From Mytilus trossulus (lineage: Eukaryota > Mollusca > Bivalvia > Mytilida > Mytilidae), in NCBI RefSeq assembly GCF_036588685.1, contig NC_086383.1:31829141-31893140 (forward strand): a stretch of DNA of 64,000 nt, written 5' to 3'. A model generated the notes under the pieces. That model made no database searches. It was not told where the DNA came from and saw only the letters and a program-made list of their open reading frames with translations. The position numbers were made by a program, and so were the translations under genes. Positions 1 to 11,335 of this stretch are shown in pieces (within the stretch, counting starts at the first letter, position 1; every line of letters starts with the position of its first letter).

Positions 1-3000
1 CTACAGGTTCATGAACCAGTTTACATTAAAGAAGTCCTGGAGGCCCACAAACAGTGTTGCGTCAACCACAAGGTGGTTAAGATCGAGCTGCCCAAGCTAA
101 TCAAGGAAGGAACCTACCAGACATTTGACAACACTCACTTGATAGGAGTCCGTGTCGTGGTGTTTGCGGAATTTTAGTGTTTAACGGAGAAGGTTGAAAC
201 CAGGATTGATAAACCACATACGAAAGCCTACCAAAAGCACACGCCTTCGTGTTTCTGCTACCACATAAAATGCTTTGACGACAACGTGTATACCAAGGCA
301 CCAGTTCTGTATATCATGCAAAAGCCGGGAGGAGATGTGGCACAGGTCTTTATTGAATGCATTTAGAAAGAAAATCAAGGCCATTTACACCTTAAACTAT
401 CTTATGAAGCATATGGTCTTGACGAAAGAGGACAAGAAAACCACCAGGAGGCCACGCAGCGCTGGTTGTGTGATTGTTCGCTTGGTGAGGACAAGATGAG
501 GGATTACTGCAACTTTACCGAAAAAACAGGGGCGCAGCACATAACCAGCGTAACCTGAAGTACAAAATGTCAAAGTGTATACCTGTATTTTTTACAATTT
601 GGCCGGGTATGATAGTTATCTGTTCATTAAGAACCTGGTATCGACACCGGGGCAGCTCACATGCATTCCCAATTTGGAGGAAAAGTAAATATCGTTTAGT
701 AAGACATTTCAGGTGAGCGAGTACAAGATCAAAGACGGGGAAATGAAAACCCTCCATCAGAGTTTGAGGTTTGGACAGTCTCAAATTTATGATTGCGAGT
801 CTGATTAGCTTGGTAAACTCAAGTCCAACAGCAGCCTTCAAGAATAATCGGAAGGTATTTGGTAGAGGAGCGTTTGATCCCGAATTATTATTTTGTACCG
901 GGTGATACCCGCGGGGTCCAGAAACGGTTGGAAAATCACACTGCGCCAGGTCACAAACAGGCGTTATCTAGAATACATTGTGTCATACCGCGAATATTTT
1001 GAGCTGGGAAGCAGGCTTATCAAAGGGAAGAAGCTGGACAAGAACGCACATCTGACACTCATACAGGGCTACCTTGCGCAGAAGTTTCCAACCTACATAG
1101 CTATCCTGGTACTGTCACGACAATGGTATCAACTTCGCCGGGCTCGACGCCTGCATTGCGAAGAGTACATGGCAGATAAGATTGTATTCACGGGAAATGT
1201 CTGGGACTAAGCCAAGGCACATCTTTTGACCATCATTAATGGGACTAAGTGGGAGGCAGGTCAAGGTTGCACTAAAGGATCCGAAATGGTATTAGGAGTG
1301 AGACATATCACAGACTACTGTATATTGTTGAATTGCGGCCGTAACTTTATGAGCAGGCGAAAAACTCAAAGGAATGTAGGGGCACCGACTACAACATCGA
1401 TGGAAGTACGGTGAACTACTAGTATGTAATTTATAGTTTGAAGAACAAGGCACTTACGGAGGCGTTTGATTACTTGACAGAACAGGATATTGAAGTTGAA
1501 ACACTTGTAATTGACGGTATCGTGCTTTACAAGGACAATGTGCCACCAGAACGATTTTCCTGGGTGCTCGCCGTTTGTTCATAGAATGTCAAGGAGGTCA
1601 AGTGATGTAAAATCACCTTCACCAGACATGGATGAAGGCTATGATATACCAGTTGAAGTGCCGGTCATGGACGAAAGTTTACTCTTGCGACAGAGTGTGT
1701 ACCCTGTTGATTATATGGATGGGGTTCAAGCAACTTGAGTAAACCGAGCAAGACGAAAAAGCATTAATGGCAGCGTTCGATTCGCTGACAAGACAATGTA
1801 TTGAATTTGGATCGCTGGAGGGAAATGGCAGCACGATCAACCAGGACAATGTGCTCACATAGAGTCAAGAAAGTCATGGATGAAGGTAATGATAAAGCTG
1901 TTGACGCGCCGGGGAAGTCTCTTGATGAATGTTTACTCTTGCGAAAGGGTGTGTACCCTTATGACTATGTGGATGGGTTTGAAAATCTCCAGGGGACCGA
2001 GTTACCACCCAGTGAAGAATTCTACAAACCATCACCGGCGAGGGAGTAAGCCATTCAGACTATGAACTAATACGCACAGCAAGTGTGTGAAAAGAGATGG
2101 ATATCACAAGCATGAGAGAGTATCATGACTTGTATCTGAAAACGGATGTATTCCTGCTGTGTGATGTGTTTGAGAACTTCAGAGATGTATACTTGAAGCA
2201 TTAGGAACTTTATCCCTCGTGTACCTAACAGCACCAATACTTGCCTATGATGCAACATTGAAAACTACCGTAACAGTTGTGAAACCTAAAATTATCTCGT
2301 ACCCTGACATGCTTCTGATGCTTGAAAAGGGATCAGAGGTGGGATAACAGTCGCGACGCAGCGGTTTGCCAAAGTCAACAACCCTTATGTCGAAGGATTC
2401 AATGCCGACAAGCCCACCAACTACTTGATGTATGCGTATGCCGATAACCTGTATGAATGGGATATGAGTAGCTATCCACCGACCGGTGGCTTTGAATGGA
2501 TTAACGCCGACTTAACCAACCTTGGAGACCATTGCAGTGAAGACGACCAAGGATTTATATTGGAGGTAGACATCGAATATCTCAAGGAACTTCATGACTA
2601 CCACAATGACTACTCGCTTGCCCCGGAAACTATACAGCTAAACAAAGTAAAGAATCTGGTGCCAAACCTCGGAGACAAACTGAGGTATGTTGTACACTAC
2701 GTCAATCTAAAACAGTACTTGCGCTCAGGCTCAAGATCAGAAAACCACACGGTTATAATTTTAAACCAGATAGTATGGCTGAAGATTTAAATAGATCTAA
2801 CCACCGCGTTCAGAGCCGGTACCACCACTAACTTTGAAAAAGACTTTTTCAAGCTCATGAACAATGCGGTGTTGGAAAGGCAATAGAAAATTTCCGCAAG
2901 ATGGTTGACGTCCGAATGGTTACCAACGAGAAAAAAGTGATAAAGCTCGTCACCAAGCTCAATTTTAATCGCCGAGTTAACTTAAGTGAGTATCTTGCAG

Positions 3001-3611
3001 CCATGCAGATGCGTAAGACCAAATAGACTTTGACAAGCCAATTTACCTAGACATATCTAAGACCTTAATAGCGGACTATGTTAACACGTACCTAAAGCCA
3101 ACCTACCGCGACAAGACAACCATCTGTTACACCGACTGTATCGTTTACAATGCCGAACCTCCAGATGTCTACAAAGACATTAACAAACAAGGGCGGCAGA
3201 AGTTCGGCACATTCAACTATCCAAGTGACCACACTTCCGGTATCAAATCAGGTCTGAACAGGAAAATTCTTGGAATGTTCTAGGATGAATGAGCCAGAGT
3301 CAACATGACTGAGTCTTGGATTGCGGTCAAAGATATACGCGCTCAAGGTTGGCATGCGCGAAGCGAAGAGGGTTTAATGGATGAAGAAGTGCATCGTCAA
3401 AAATGACCTTTGAAAACTACAAAGGATGCCTTGATAAGCACACAGTGAGCTACCGGACTATGAATACACAATTAAAAGTCATAGGCCTCAGATATATACA
3501 CTTGAGTGTCACAAAAGAGCCCTATAAGCCATCGATGACAAGCGTCATATCATGCATGATGGAATTGCCACCCTTGCCCGTGGCCACTACAAAATCGTCA
3601 ACCGTAAATAA
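1..3611 (+). pseudogene. Polinton-type protein-primed DNA polymerase B, broken and 5'-truncated
   Basis: Remnant of the family B polymerase that replicates Polintons from protein-primed ends. The N-terminal part (1-570) reads in frame 1 with stops at 175, 364 and about 556 and includes a Cys/His-rich block near 470-535. A palm-domain stretch starts near 2100. The longest open piece, 2425-2790, covers palm motif A and the following conserved block. Motif C lies near 3120-3160. The C-terminus ends at TAA 3609-3611 after a conserved His-Tyr-Lys-Ile end. In motif A the residue at the catalytic Asp position is Tyr and the conserved Gly is Glu; motif C is two residues short and keeps only one Asp. 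At least a dozen stops or frame changes are visible. The family call rests on many conserved blocks in the right order; the N-terminus lies off the window. Confidence 0.87.
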
Positions 3612-3830
3612 ATGAGCGGCATATGGGTGCATAATTTAGTTCTCCCCTAAAAACCCCTTTCAAACACTCAGCTCAAACAGGCTGTAACCACCATAAAAAT
3701 TAAATACTGTTGGGGTGTGGTCATGCCTGATACACTACTACCAAAGGTCTGACACACCAAATATGGAACCTTAACTGAGACAGCTGGAAGGATCGTGCAA
3801 CGTACTTGGCGTGTTGGTAAAAGCGCAGAC
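3612..3830 (+). pseudogene. Unassigned short segment after the polymerase
   Basis: Follows the polymerase stop directly, with the junction motif GTAAATAAATG at 3604-3614. A + strand frame gives a short open piece (about 3722-3770, then 3773-3840) with no domain I recognise. It is probably the 5' end of the fibre-like gene that continues into the tandem array, because the array's first unit starts inside it. The minus-strand open frame over this region is a shadow. Confidence 0.35.
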
Positions 3831-6427
3831 CGACAAAGTATTACAAGTACTTTGACTCTTATAGATTGCCAACGCCCAACGAGATTGTAGACTATTTGTA
3901 GCCTGAGATCCTTTTCAAAACTGATGAACTTCAGATGCGAGGGAAAGTGGTGTGTGGTCACTTCTTTCTGTCCGTGTTGAAGATGCTGACAATGGGAATA
4001 TCGTGGAAAATGCATTTTCTTCGCTCTATAAATAATTGGATAAGTTTGAATCCCATGCAAGACAGTGCATATCCGTCTGGTGAATCGTGCAGCATTTCGA
4101 TATGAACGACAATCGCATTACTAGCCTATGATATCCCAAGGACAGCTCGGATGCTGTGACAAAACGGTGGGTGACCAATCAGTTGAAAGATGGTATAAAA
4201 GACAACAATTAGCTAGAGGCTGCGCTATAAGCGATCTTGAAATAGCTCTCGAGGACATGAAAAAACACCTTGTTGGCATCGATAAAAAGAGGGAAAGTGT
4301 CTAATTTGCGGCACAATAACTAGTGACCAAAGGATGGTATATGCAAAGAACTATGTGGATCTAAGCATGGCGGTTCTAGAGAAAATCAATACCATCGAAT
4401 TGAAGGTGAAGTCTTATCACACGACGGACAGAAGACGGCGCGAATCGAATCTCATATCTGAGGATATATATTATAACACAGCAGGTTTTTTTTCAAGTCA
4501 TATGAACTAGTCTATTCATCCGCAGCTTCAACCGAAGAGTTGAACACAATTTGAATACCATTTGGAAGGCATTCCGCACCGTCAACCCCTTCTTGTTTTT
4601 GAGTGGTATCAGTCAGACATTTTTTGGAGAAGACATCGATAAAACCCCAGTCGAATTTATTTTCCGCAATCAGAAGGTTTATTATGTGGAAGTCGGACAA
4701 AGTATTACAAGTACTTTGACTCTTATAGATTGCCAACGCCCGACGAGATTGTAGACTATTTGTAGCCTGAGATCCTTTTCAAAACTGATGAACTTCAGAT
4801 GCGAGGGAAAGTGGTGTGTGGTCACTTCTTTCTGTCCGTGTTGAAGATGCTGACAATGGGAATATCGTGGAAAATGCATTTTCTTTGCTCTATAAATAAT
4901 TGGACAAGTTTGAATCCCATGCAAGACAGTGCATATCCGTCTGGTGAATCGTGCAGCATTTCGATATGAACGACAATCGCATTAATAGCCTATGATATCC
5001 CAAGGACAGCTCGGATGCTGTGACCAAAACGGTGGGTGACCAAGCAGTTGAAAGATGGTATAAAAGACAACAATTAGCTAGAGGCTGCGCTATTAGCGAT
5101 CTTGAAATAGCTCTCGAGGACATGAAAAAACACCTTGTTGGCAACGCTAAAAAGAGGGAAAGTGTCTAATTTGCGGCACAAGAACTAGTGACCAAAGGAT
5201 GGTATATGCAAAGAACTATGTGGACCTAAGCATGGCGGTTCTAGAGAAAATCAATACCATCGAATTGAAGGTGAAGTCTTATCACACGACGGACAGAAGA
5301 CGGCGCGAATCGAATCTCATATCTGAGGATATATATTATAACACAGCAGGTTTTTTTCCAAGTCATATGAACTAGTCTATTCATCCGCAGCTTTAACCGC
5401 AGAGTTGAACACAATTTGAATACCGTTTGGAAGGCATTCCGCACCGTCAACACCTTCTTGTTTTTGAGTGGTATCAGTCAGACATTTTGGGAGAAGACAT
5501 CGATAAAACCCCAGTCGAATTTATTTTCCGCAATCAGAAGGTTTATCATGTGGAAGTCGGACAAAGTATTACAAGTACTTTGACTCTTATAGATTGCCAA
5601 CGCCCGACGAGATTGTAGACTATTTGTAGCCTGAGATCCTTTTCAAAACTGATGAACTTCAGATGCGAGGGAAAGTGGTGTGTGGTCACTTCTTTCTGTC
5701 CGTGTTGAAGATGCTGAAAATGGGAATATCGTGGAAAATGCATTTTCTTCGCTCTATAAATAATTGGATAAGTTTGAATCCCATGCAAGACAGTGCATAT
5801 CCGTCTGGTGAATCGTGCAGCATTTCGATATGAACGACAATCGCATTACTAGCCTATGATAACCCAAGGACAGCTCGGATGCTGTGACAAAACGGTGGGT
5901 GACCAATTAGTTGAAAGATGGTATAAAAGACAACAATTAGCTAGAGGCTGCGCTATAAGCGATCTTGAAATAGCTCTCGAGGACATGAAAAAACACCTTG
6001 TTGGCATCGCTAAAAAGAGGGAAAGTGTCTAATTTGCGGCACAAGAACTAGTGACCAAAGGATGGTATATGCAAAGAACTATGTGGATCTAAGCATGGCG
6101 TTTCTAGAGAAAATCAATACCATCGAATTGAAGGTGAAGTCTTATCACACGACGGACAGTAGACGGCGCGAATCGAATCTCATATCTGAGGATATATATT
6201 ATAACACAGCAGTTTTTTTTTTCAAGTCATATGAACTAGTCTATTCATCCGCAGCTTTAACCGAAGAGTTGAACACAATTTGAATACCGTTTGGAAGGCA
6301 TTCCGCACCGTCAACCCCTTCTTGTTTTTGAGTGGTATCAGTCAGACATTTTTGGAGAAGACATCGATAAAACCCCAGTCGAATTTATTTTCCGCAATCA
6401 AAAGGTTTATCATGTGGAAGTCGGACA
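3831..6427 (+). repeat. 864-bp tandem triplication inside the Polinton
   Basis: Three direct copies of about 864 bp. A marker beginning TTACAAGTACTTTGACTC lies at 3841, 4705 and 5569, a spacing of exactly 864 each time. The left edge is near 3831, where unit 1 diverges from the upstream sequence, and the right edge is near 6427, just before the ATPase P-loop. Each unit spans the 3' end of one gene and the 5' start of the ATPase gene. Copies differ by scattered substitutions and small indels. Confidence 0.93.
4093..6283 (+). pseudogene. Fibre-like Polinton protein, three decayed copies
   Basis: Each 864-bp unit carries a short block (starting at about 4093, 4957 and 5822) with an Asp-Met-Asn-Asp, Arg-Ile-Thr, Asp-Ala-Val-Thr-Lys pattern. 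That pattern resembles hinge segments of phage tail fibres and of fibre-like proteins found in Polinton-type elements. It is followed by a helical stretch rich in Leu, Glu and Lys, then a C-terminal piece ending in a Glu-Leu-Asn-Thr-Ile block (6062-6283 in the best copy). All three copies share a TGA inside the fibre-like block and a TAG in the CTATTTGTAGCC segment, so the gene was dead before it was multiplied. The role as a virion appendage is an inference from the motif and position. Confidence 0.5.
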
Positions 6428-7185
6428 GTGGTAAGACAACGCTTTTGAACAACATAATCCTGTGCGATGGATGACTCGAGTACGATCAATTGTACGCCTT
6501 CTGGAAATCGCTTCACCAGCTCATCTACCGACTGTTGCAGCAAGCGCTGGGAACAGGCTTCACTAAGGAAAATATCCGAAACATCGTACAGTGCAAAGGC
6601 AAGCCACCCTACTCGTTGATTGATGTGGTCAACGCCTTACCACCACCACGACACCTGAGTGATATCGAAACTTTTCTTCGAGTAAAGGAGCGATGAACTA
6701 ATCCCGGAAACTCGACCAAACCTCATTGTGTTCGACGACTTGATGCTCAGAAAATGAAGATTACTACGTAAGTGGTCGCCACAACATTGATTGTTTTTAA
6801 TTGTGACAGAAATACTTCAACGGCCTAGGCTATCCGGGAGAATGCCAATGTCCTATGCTTCTTTTAGCATGATGCTAAGAATTTCGAAAAAATCCGACGA
6901 GATCACTGAAACAATCTCCCCAAAGAATAGTTTGGCATTCAGTGTAAACATTGCTGGTCAGAAACCTATGGATGTGTAACCATCGTTATTAAAAGCACCA
7001 AGGCAAATGGAAAATATCGATTCAATTTGATGAGTTTTATAGTATCAATAATGAATTGTTACAAAGATAACCCCTCGAAGTACAAGGATTCAGAGTTCCT
7101 AGAGTATTCATTGTCAGATATTGAAAAGGAACTGGAGCTAGAGTTCGATCCCCAGCCAAAGAAATACGAATGGCCCAGCAAATGA
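6340..7185 (+). pseudogene. FtsK/HerA (A32-like) packaging ATPase, broken
   Basis: Remnant of the ATPase that pumps DNA into the capsid in Polintons and related viruses. The P-loop is readable as Ser-Gly-Lys-Thr-Thr in the piece ending at 6474; the start of the gene lies in the last 864-bp unit. A 68-residue open piece (6490-6696) follows, then the Walker B strand at 6722-6745, read as Leu-Ile-Val-Phe-Asp-Asp-Leu-Met. Downstream the frame shifts at least three times and carries several stops. The C-terminal acidic tail is readable from about 7062 to TGA 7183-7185. Order right after the fibre-like region and ahead of capsid genes fits Polinton layout. Confidence 0.72.
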
Positions 7186-7607
7186 AAATTTGAGTCGGCA
7201 CGGGCAAGGTATGAAGACTGTGTTACCAGTGTGGTTGGATTGTGTTTCATTATTTATGTCCCAATATGGATGAAAGTCTGTTGAATTGGCTATAAACATA
7301 ATGAAAGTTCCCAACGCCCACAACAACCCAAATGCCCGCCAAGACTAGTTTCGGTCATCAGTGCAATCACCGATGCAAACCGCGTAAAGACGTATGTCTC
7401 AGACACAGGAATCTTCAGAAGATGGGTATTCGACCCACGCTTGAACCATCGCATATAAGCGATCGACCTGGGTCGATTTGGTATTCAAACCAACACTATT
7501 GGGGCGTTCGAGGCATTCAAAGGCGTTCACACCAACACTTAGGTGCGTTAGAATGCGTTCGAATCCGTTCAAACCAACGCCTAGGGAAGTTTGTTCCAAC
7601 GCTATGA
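7186..7607 (+). pseudogene. Unassigned decayed ORF with short internal repeats
   Basis: Lies between the ATPase stop and the junction motif at 7603-7619. The best + strand frame is open from about 7333 to 7456 and continues with stops. Its end contains loosely repeated blocks with the pattern Thr-Asn, Gly-Ala-Phe-Glu, seen at DNA level as repeats of GGCGTTC, CATTCAAAGG and CAAACCAACGCC. I do not recognise the family. The open frame on the minus strand across the repeats is a by-product of the repetition. Confidence 0.35.
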
Positions 7608-7611
7608 ATAA

Positions 7612-8383
7612 ATGACGTTCATCAAAATTCCATTCCCAAAGCAGCGGGAGGCACTCTCAAAGGAGTTGCATGTAACTAAGCGGAGCATTCAATCATGTAA
7701 CATGCAGCGCCGCCTTGACAGGATTGGACCTTTCCAAAGTGTTTAAGCCTGAGGTTGAGGCTCAGCGGAAAGCAGTTTAAAAAAATCACAAAAACAATTG
7801 AAGATTTACCTCCAGTTGTGCCAGCCCTCCCTTCTCCAACGCCAGAGTTTGTCGACCCTCTACCCATTGCACCACATAAAGACACCGTCCTCGGACCTTG
7901 AGCACAGCAGTATTTGCAGCTCAGTATGACTCCTTCTGTCGACCACAACCTTGGATTCTGAAAACGATGGTTTCTTCATCCAAAGTTTATCAGTTACTTT
8001 TGACGGCGATGATATTTTTGTGAATGGTGTGAGGTACAAAGGAACCCTTGGCCTCTGGGAACTCATGCTGAAAAAGAAACCAGATTCGTTCGACGATGAC
8101 GACCTTGACGACTGCAGAGATCCTGAAAAGTTCCGATGCCATGTAACAAGGCAATTCCACCCTCTTGAAAACCGCGAAGGAAATCGTATCCCACATCTAC
8201 CAGAGGGATAAGTTTGGCAGTGGGCTGCCAGCCGTGTTTCTTCCTGCCAACTTCAAGCAGCTTCTCGATCGCTTGGAACTGCGTGCTGCAGCCCATCGAG
8301 CAGTAAATAATGGTGTGCGCAACAAAATTGTGTCGATTTTTGATGCTATGAAAAAGGGTAGACATATCAGCATTGAGGAATAA
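7612..8383 (+). pseudogene. Polinton-type conserved ORF of unknown role, broken
   Basis: Starts at an ATG (7612) that sits inside the junction motif TATGAATAAATG and ends at TAA 8381-8383. The N-terminus is basic and open for about 27 codons, then frames change several times. The open piece 7951-8211 has a Gly-Val-Arg-Tyr-Lys-Gly-Thr block followed by Gly-Leu-Trp-Glu-Leu and an acidic run. The piece 8165-8383 covers a helical C-terminus with a Leu-Pro-Ala block and conserved Asn/Arg residues. I recognise this combination from Polinton-like elements but do not know its function. The two open pieces overlap in different frames, marking a frameshift near 8190. Confidence 0.55.
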
Positions 8384-8589
8384 AAGGCGCTTCATCGTAG
8401 CATCCTATAAATAAATGTTGCAAATAAAAAAAAGGTTACGCACGAAAGTACGACTACGGTGATTGAGGACTGTTTGACACAGTAGCATTGAAAGGTGTTG
8501 AAAAAGGGGCCTCTTAAACCGTGGACCATGTCGTTGGTAAAGTGGTATAAACCATCTACCACTTCGTCAACGCTAAACATACATACATT
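8384..8589 (+). other. Spacer between Polinton ORFs, with junction motif
   Basis: About 200 bp with no recognised coding block. It holds the strongest junction motif, CCTATAAATAAATG at 8407-8420, about 25 bp after the upstream stop, and an A-rich run at 8423-8436. The downstream capsid ATG is at 8590. Confidence 0.5.
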
Positions 8590-9857
8590 ATGTCTGACAT
8601 TCTTACAATCACCGAAGGATTGACTTTCGATGAAAGTCTCCAGGGATTTATCAGGTTCACGAATACTGGTGCAAACCTGAATAATCAAGGTGATATCCTA
8701 ATCAATATCGAAACCCACGACTTATAACTTCATCCCGCTGAAAGTTATCTTTTGGTAGAAGGGCAACTGCAAAAGAACGACAGTAGTGCATATGCTGATG
8801 CAGATCTAGTGTCTCTCTTTTACAATGGAATCATGTATCTCTTCTCTGAGGCCAGCTAATCGAACATATCAATAACCCAGGCGTTGCCACTACCATGTTA
8901 GAAATTTTGATTTATAACGACTATTTCTCCAAATCTCAAGATCTCAAACAGCTGTGGTGCAAAGATTCATCTACCGAAGCTGAGACCGATTACAGGGTTC
9001 GCAGCACGTCATGGTAAAATTATCACCAAAATGGCCAACAAATGAGCTTTTTCATTCACCATACCCCTGAGACATATTTTCGGCTTTTCAGACGACTACG
9101 ACAAGATCGTATACGTATTAAAGCATGCATTGTCACTACTGCGCGTGATTCAGACGCCAATGCCATGCACTAAGCCACCGCAGTCAACGATGTGGAAAAA
9201 CATATTCTGAGTCAGATCTCTTGGTTCGTTCTTCACGTCACCCAATCAGACGAAAACAAGATTCGGCTGTACAAAACCATACAAAGTAAAAGAAAAATCG
9301 ACTGTGGATTTCGCATGAGGCAGTGTGATTCTATCGCCATTCTCAAAAACACACAATTCAACTGGCGCCTATCTGCCACAAGTGGTACTTAAAAGACAAG
9401 ATATATAATCGTTTCCATCCAAACCGACAAAAGTGTGGATAAGACCGATGACGCCGCCGTGTGCGATCACTGTCGATTGCGGAACATCCAAATCACTGTC
9501 AACGCTGAACGCTACCCAGCCGTCGTATTTAATGCTGGTTTCACCCAAAATAGGGTAGCCAGAGTGTTCAAGGTGGCTGCAGACGTCAGAAAGAAACTTT
9601 ACAACATGGTCACCCTCCTCAGTTACGGCGGCGTCAACACCGATAACTCTGATTTCACAGGCGTATAGCCGGTGTTTGTCATCTATTCAAGTCATCAGTC
9701 CAAGCGGCTGAAAGAATCCACGGTGGACATGCAGATACGGGCCGAATTCGATCACAATGTTTACGCCAACACCGAAGCATTTGCACTTGGAATCTCCGAC
9801 AGAGTTCTTTACTTCGAATCTGACGGACACAAGATGAACGTCGTGTTTGAAGCCTGA
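8590..9857 (+). pseudogene. Polinton major capsid protein (double jelly-roll), broken
   Basis: Remnant of the main shell protein of Polinton-type particles. The start is the ATG at 8590, whose first ten residues match the typical N-terminal pattern (Met-Ser-Asp, then Glu-Gly-Leu-Thr-Phe-Asp). The first stop is at 8725. Further open pieces are 9049-9130, 9192-9392, 9435-9668 and 9672-9857; the last ends at TGA 9855-9857 after a Val-Val-Phe-Glu block. Total span is about 420 codons, somewhat shorter than usual for the family, which fits internal loss. At least five stops or frameshifts are present. Identification rests on the start, order of blocks and position; a structure-based search would settle it. 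Confidence 0.68.
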
Positions 9858-9869
9858 AAATAAATAAAC

Positions 9870-10530
9870 AACATTATTTTGCAGCAATTCGTAAGTAAAA
9901 CTGATCTAAAGCAGGAGTTTTCGTTCATAGTATCCGGGAACCATAGCCAAATTCATACCCGCTTCAATCCACTAAAAATTGGAAAGGATTATGAGATGTC
10001 ATTGGTAAATCATGAGACCTACTACGTATACTCCATCCCCATTATTCACACAGGTTCCTATGGCATCAACGATAACATACAGCGACAGCTGCGGCTCAAC
10101 AAACACAAAGCCAAAATCATTATCGATGCAAATCGAGAAACCATAAGAGCAACAATAACTCTCGCCAGGCACTACGAAGTAGATTTCAGTTTAACAAATA
10201 GCCGCAACACCGTCTTGTGATTAGAACGGCAAATTTACACCTACGATAGGGCTATACAGAAGGGCAACACATTGTTAGTATCATCAACATCATCAGCATC
10301 CAGCTGGCCAATAGCGGTATAATCTATGGGAGCTATGTTAATGGAAAGCAGTAATCCATCTGCAGTTTCTTTCCCGGTGTCGATCCTGGAATGAAGAACC
10401 CCCAAAAAAACTGATGTACTTACCAGTGACCCTGTAAACGATCAATCGCATGTGCACTTATCTCACCGATCAAGATGGTGACCCCATCAAACTACGCGGC
10501 GAAAACACACTATCCATTTTCATCTTCTAA
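9870..10530 (+). pseudogene. Second Polinton virion-type ORF, broken
   Basis: Begins after the junction motif AAAATAAATAAACAAC at 9857-9872. The longest open piece is 9879-10220, a beta-rich sequence with no membrane segment. The conserved C-terminal block, read at about 10457-10530, has the pattern Leu-Thr-Asp-Gln-Asp-Gly and Leu-Arg-Gly-Glu, ending at TAA 10528-10530. I know this C-terminal pattern from Polinton-type elements, where it may be a minor capsid component, but the role is an inference. Stops and a frameshift lie between 10220 and 10450. Confidence 0.5.
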
Positions 10531-10558
10531 GGGTATAAATAAATAACTTATCACGATA

Positions 10559-11160
10559 ATGGTTTGAAAGGTCAAGTAAATAAACTACACTTGACTGCCA
10601 AGAAAGGTTGTCAAGTCTCCATTTGTTTGTCTCATGCTAACCTGTAATGCGAACACAAAATGTGGCTCACCTCTCGGCAGGTTCAAAAGATTATCAAACT
10701 TCTTCAAAAAGTTACTGGTGTTATTAATCTGGAGCTGAGTACAACGCAGATAAAGAAAACATGCAAAAAGTAGATGGATACCTACCCATGTTCGCTGCGT
10801 TGGCAATGCGGGCATTTCACATGGTATCTAAAACCATTCTATCTGCCTTGGGTATTGGAGACTTGATTGCTTTGGGTGGTGACCGTGTACCCGTCAACAA
10901 GGTATTGGGATCAAGATTTTACCTGAAACTTGGTGGATGCGTTTGAAATTTTTAGATATTTTAATTCTGGTATTTATGATGAGTTTATTTGTACAGTGAA
11001 TCCCAGTGGTAACGATCTCTACCTCAAACTCTAAAAACGCCCGATACACCAATGGTCATGGTCTTTACTTGAGGCATGCACGTGGTCAGCAACGACAAAG
11101 CCAGTCTGATATTAGGTGCTACCAGCACCTTCAAAGATACCCCTCCTCGGTATGCTCCTA
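10559..11160 (+). pseudogene. Third Polinton virion-type ORF with hydrophobic segment, broken
   Basis: Follows the junction motif at 10534-10546. The open piece 10761-10946 contains a hydrophobic Ala/Leu/Ile/Gly-rich stretch of about 25 residues after a basic lead. The C-terminal remainder reaches about 11,160 with stops, and its last block is Gly-Ala-Thr-Ser-Thr-Phe-Lys-Asp. Small proteins with a hydrophobic or glycine-rich core occur at this place in Polintons; a membrane-active or inner capsid role is only a guess. The junction motif CCTATAAATAAATGAATG at 11,158-11,175 marks its end. Confidence 0.42.
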
Positions 11161-11175
11161 TAAATAAATGAATGA
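11158..11175 (+). promoter_or_regulatory. Polinton junction motif (representative)
   Basis: CCTATAAATAAATGAATG. Closely related sequences lie at 3604-3614, 7603-7614, 8407-8420, 9857-9868 and 10534-10546, each within about 50 bp of an ORF end. The motif contains both a TATA-like box and AATAAA, so it could serve as a poly(A) signal of the upstream gene, a promoter of the downstream gene, or both. The function is inferred. Confidence 0.5.
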
Positions 11176-11335
11176 TTGAGATTCTGGGTACCGGCAACTA
11201 AAGATTTCTACCTTCTGAGCCTTATTCTCTCTCTGATCAGACATACCTTGTGTTTAGTATGTGGCTTTTTTCTCTTTTCTTTCACAAAGGCACATTTATA
11301 AGTAAGTAATTCAAGGTCAACTTGGCAAAATGCCC
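11176..11335. other. Junction between Polinton remnant and satellite
   Basis: About 160 bp without coding signal or repeats. It contains a pyrimidine-rich run near 11,205-11,285. No terminal inverted repeat or target duplication for the Polinton could be recognised. Confidence 0.5.

Larger units (their letters stand above)
1..11170 (+). mobile_element. Decayed Polinton/Maverick-like element, 5' end outside the window
   Basis: Large eukaryotic DNA element encoding its own protein-primed polymerase and virion-type proteins. The order seen is polymerase B, fibre-like repeat region, packaging ATPase, two unassigned or Polinton-type ORFs, major capsid protein, then two small virion-type ORFs, all on one strand. 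Every gene has several stops and frame changes, so nothing here can make a full protein. Base composition is visibly richer in G+C than the AT-rich DNA after the satellite, consistent with remnant coding sequence. No retroviral-type integrase, adenoviral-type protease or terminal inverted repeat can be seen; these may lie to the left of position 1 or have been lost. The right limit is set at the last junction motif near 11,170 and is approximate. Confidence 0.85.

Noticed and set aside
3668..5788. Three related open frames on the minus strand (up to 130 codons)
   Set aside because: They are antisense shadows of the decayed 864-bp units; the + strand carries the Polinton-type motifs.
7399..7599. 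Minus-strand 66-codon frame with Gly-Val-Gly-Leu-Asn repeats
   Set aside because: Antisense to the repeat-containing end of a decayed + strand Polinton ORF.
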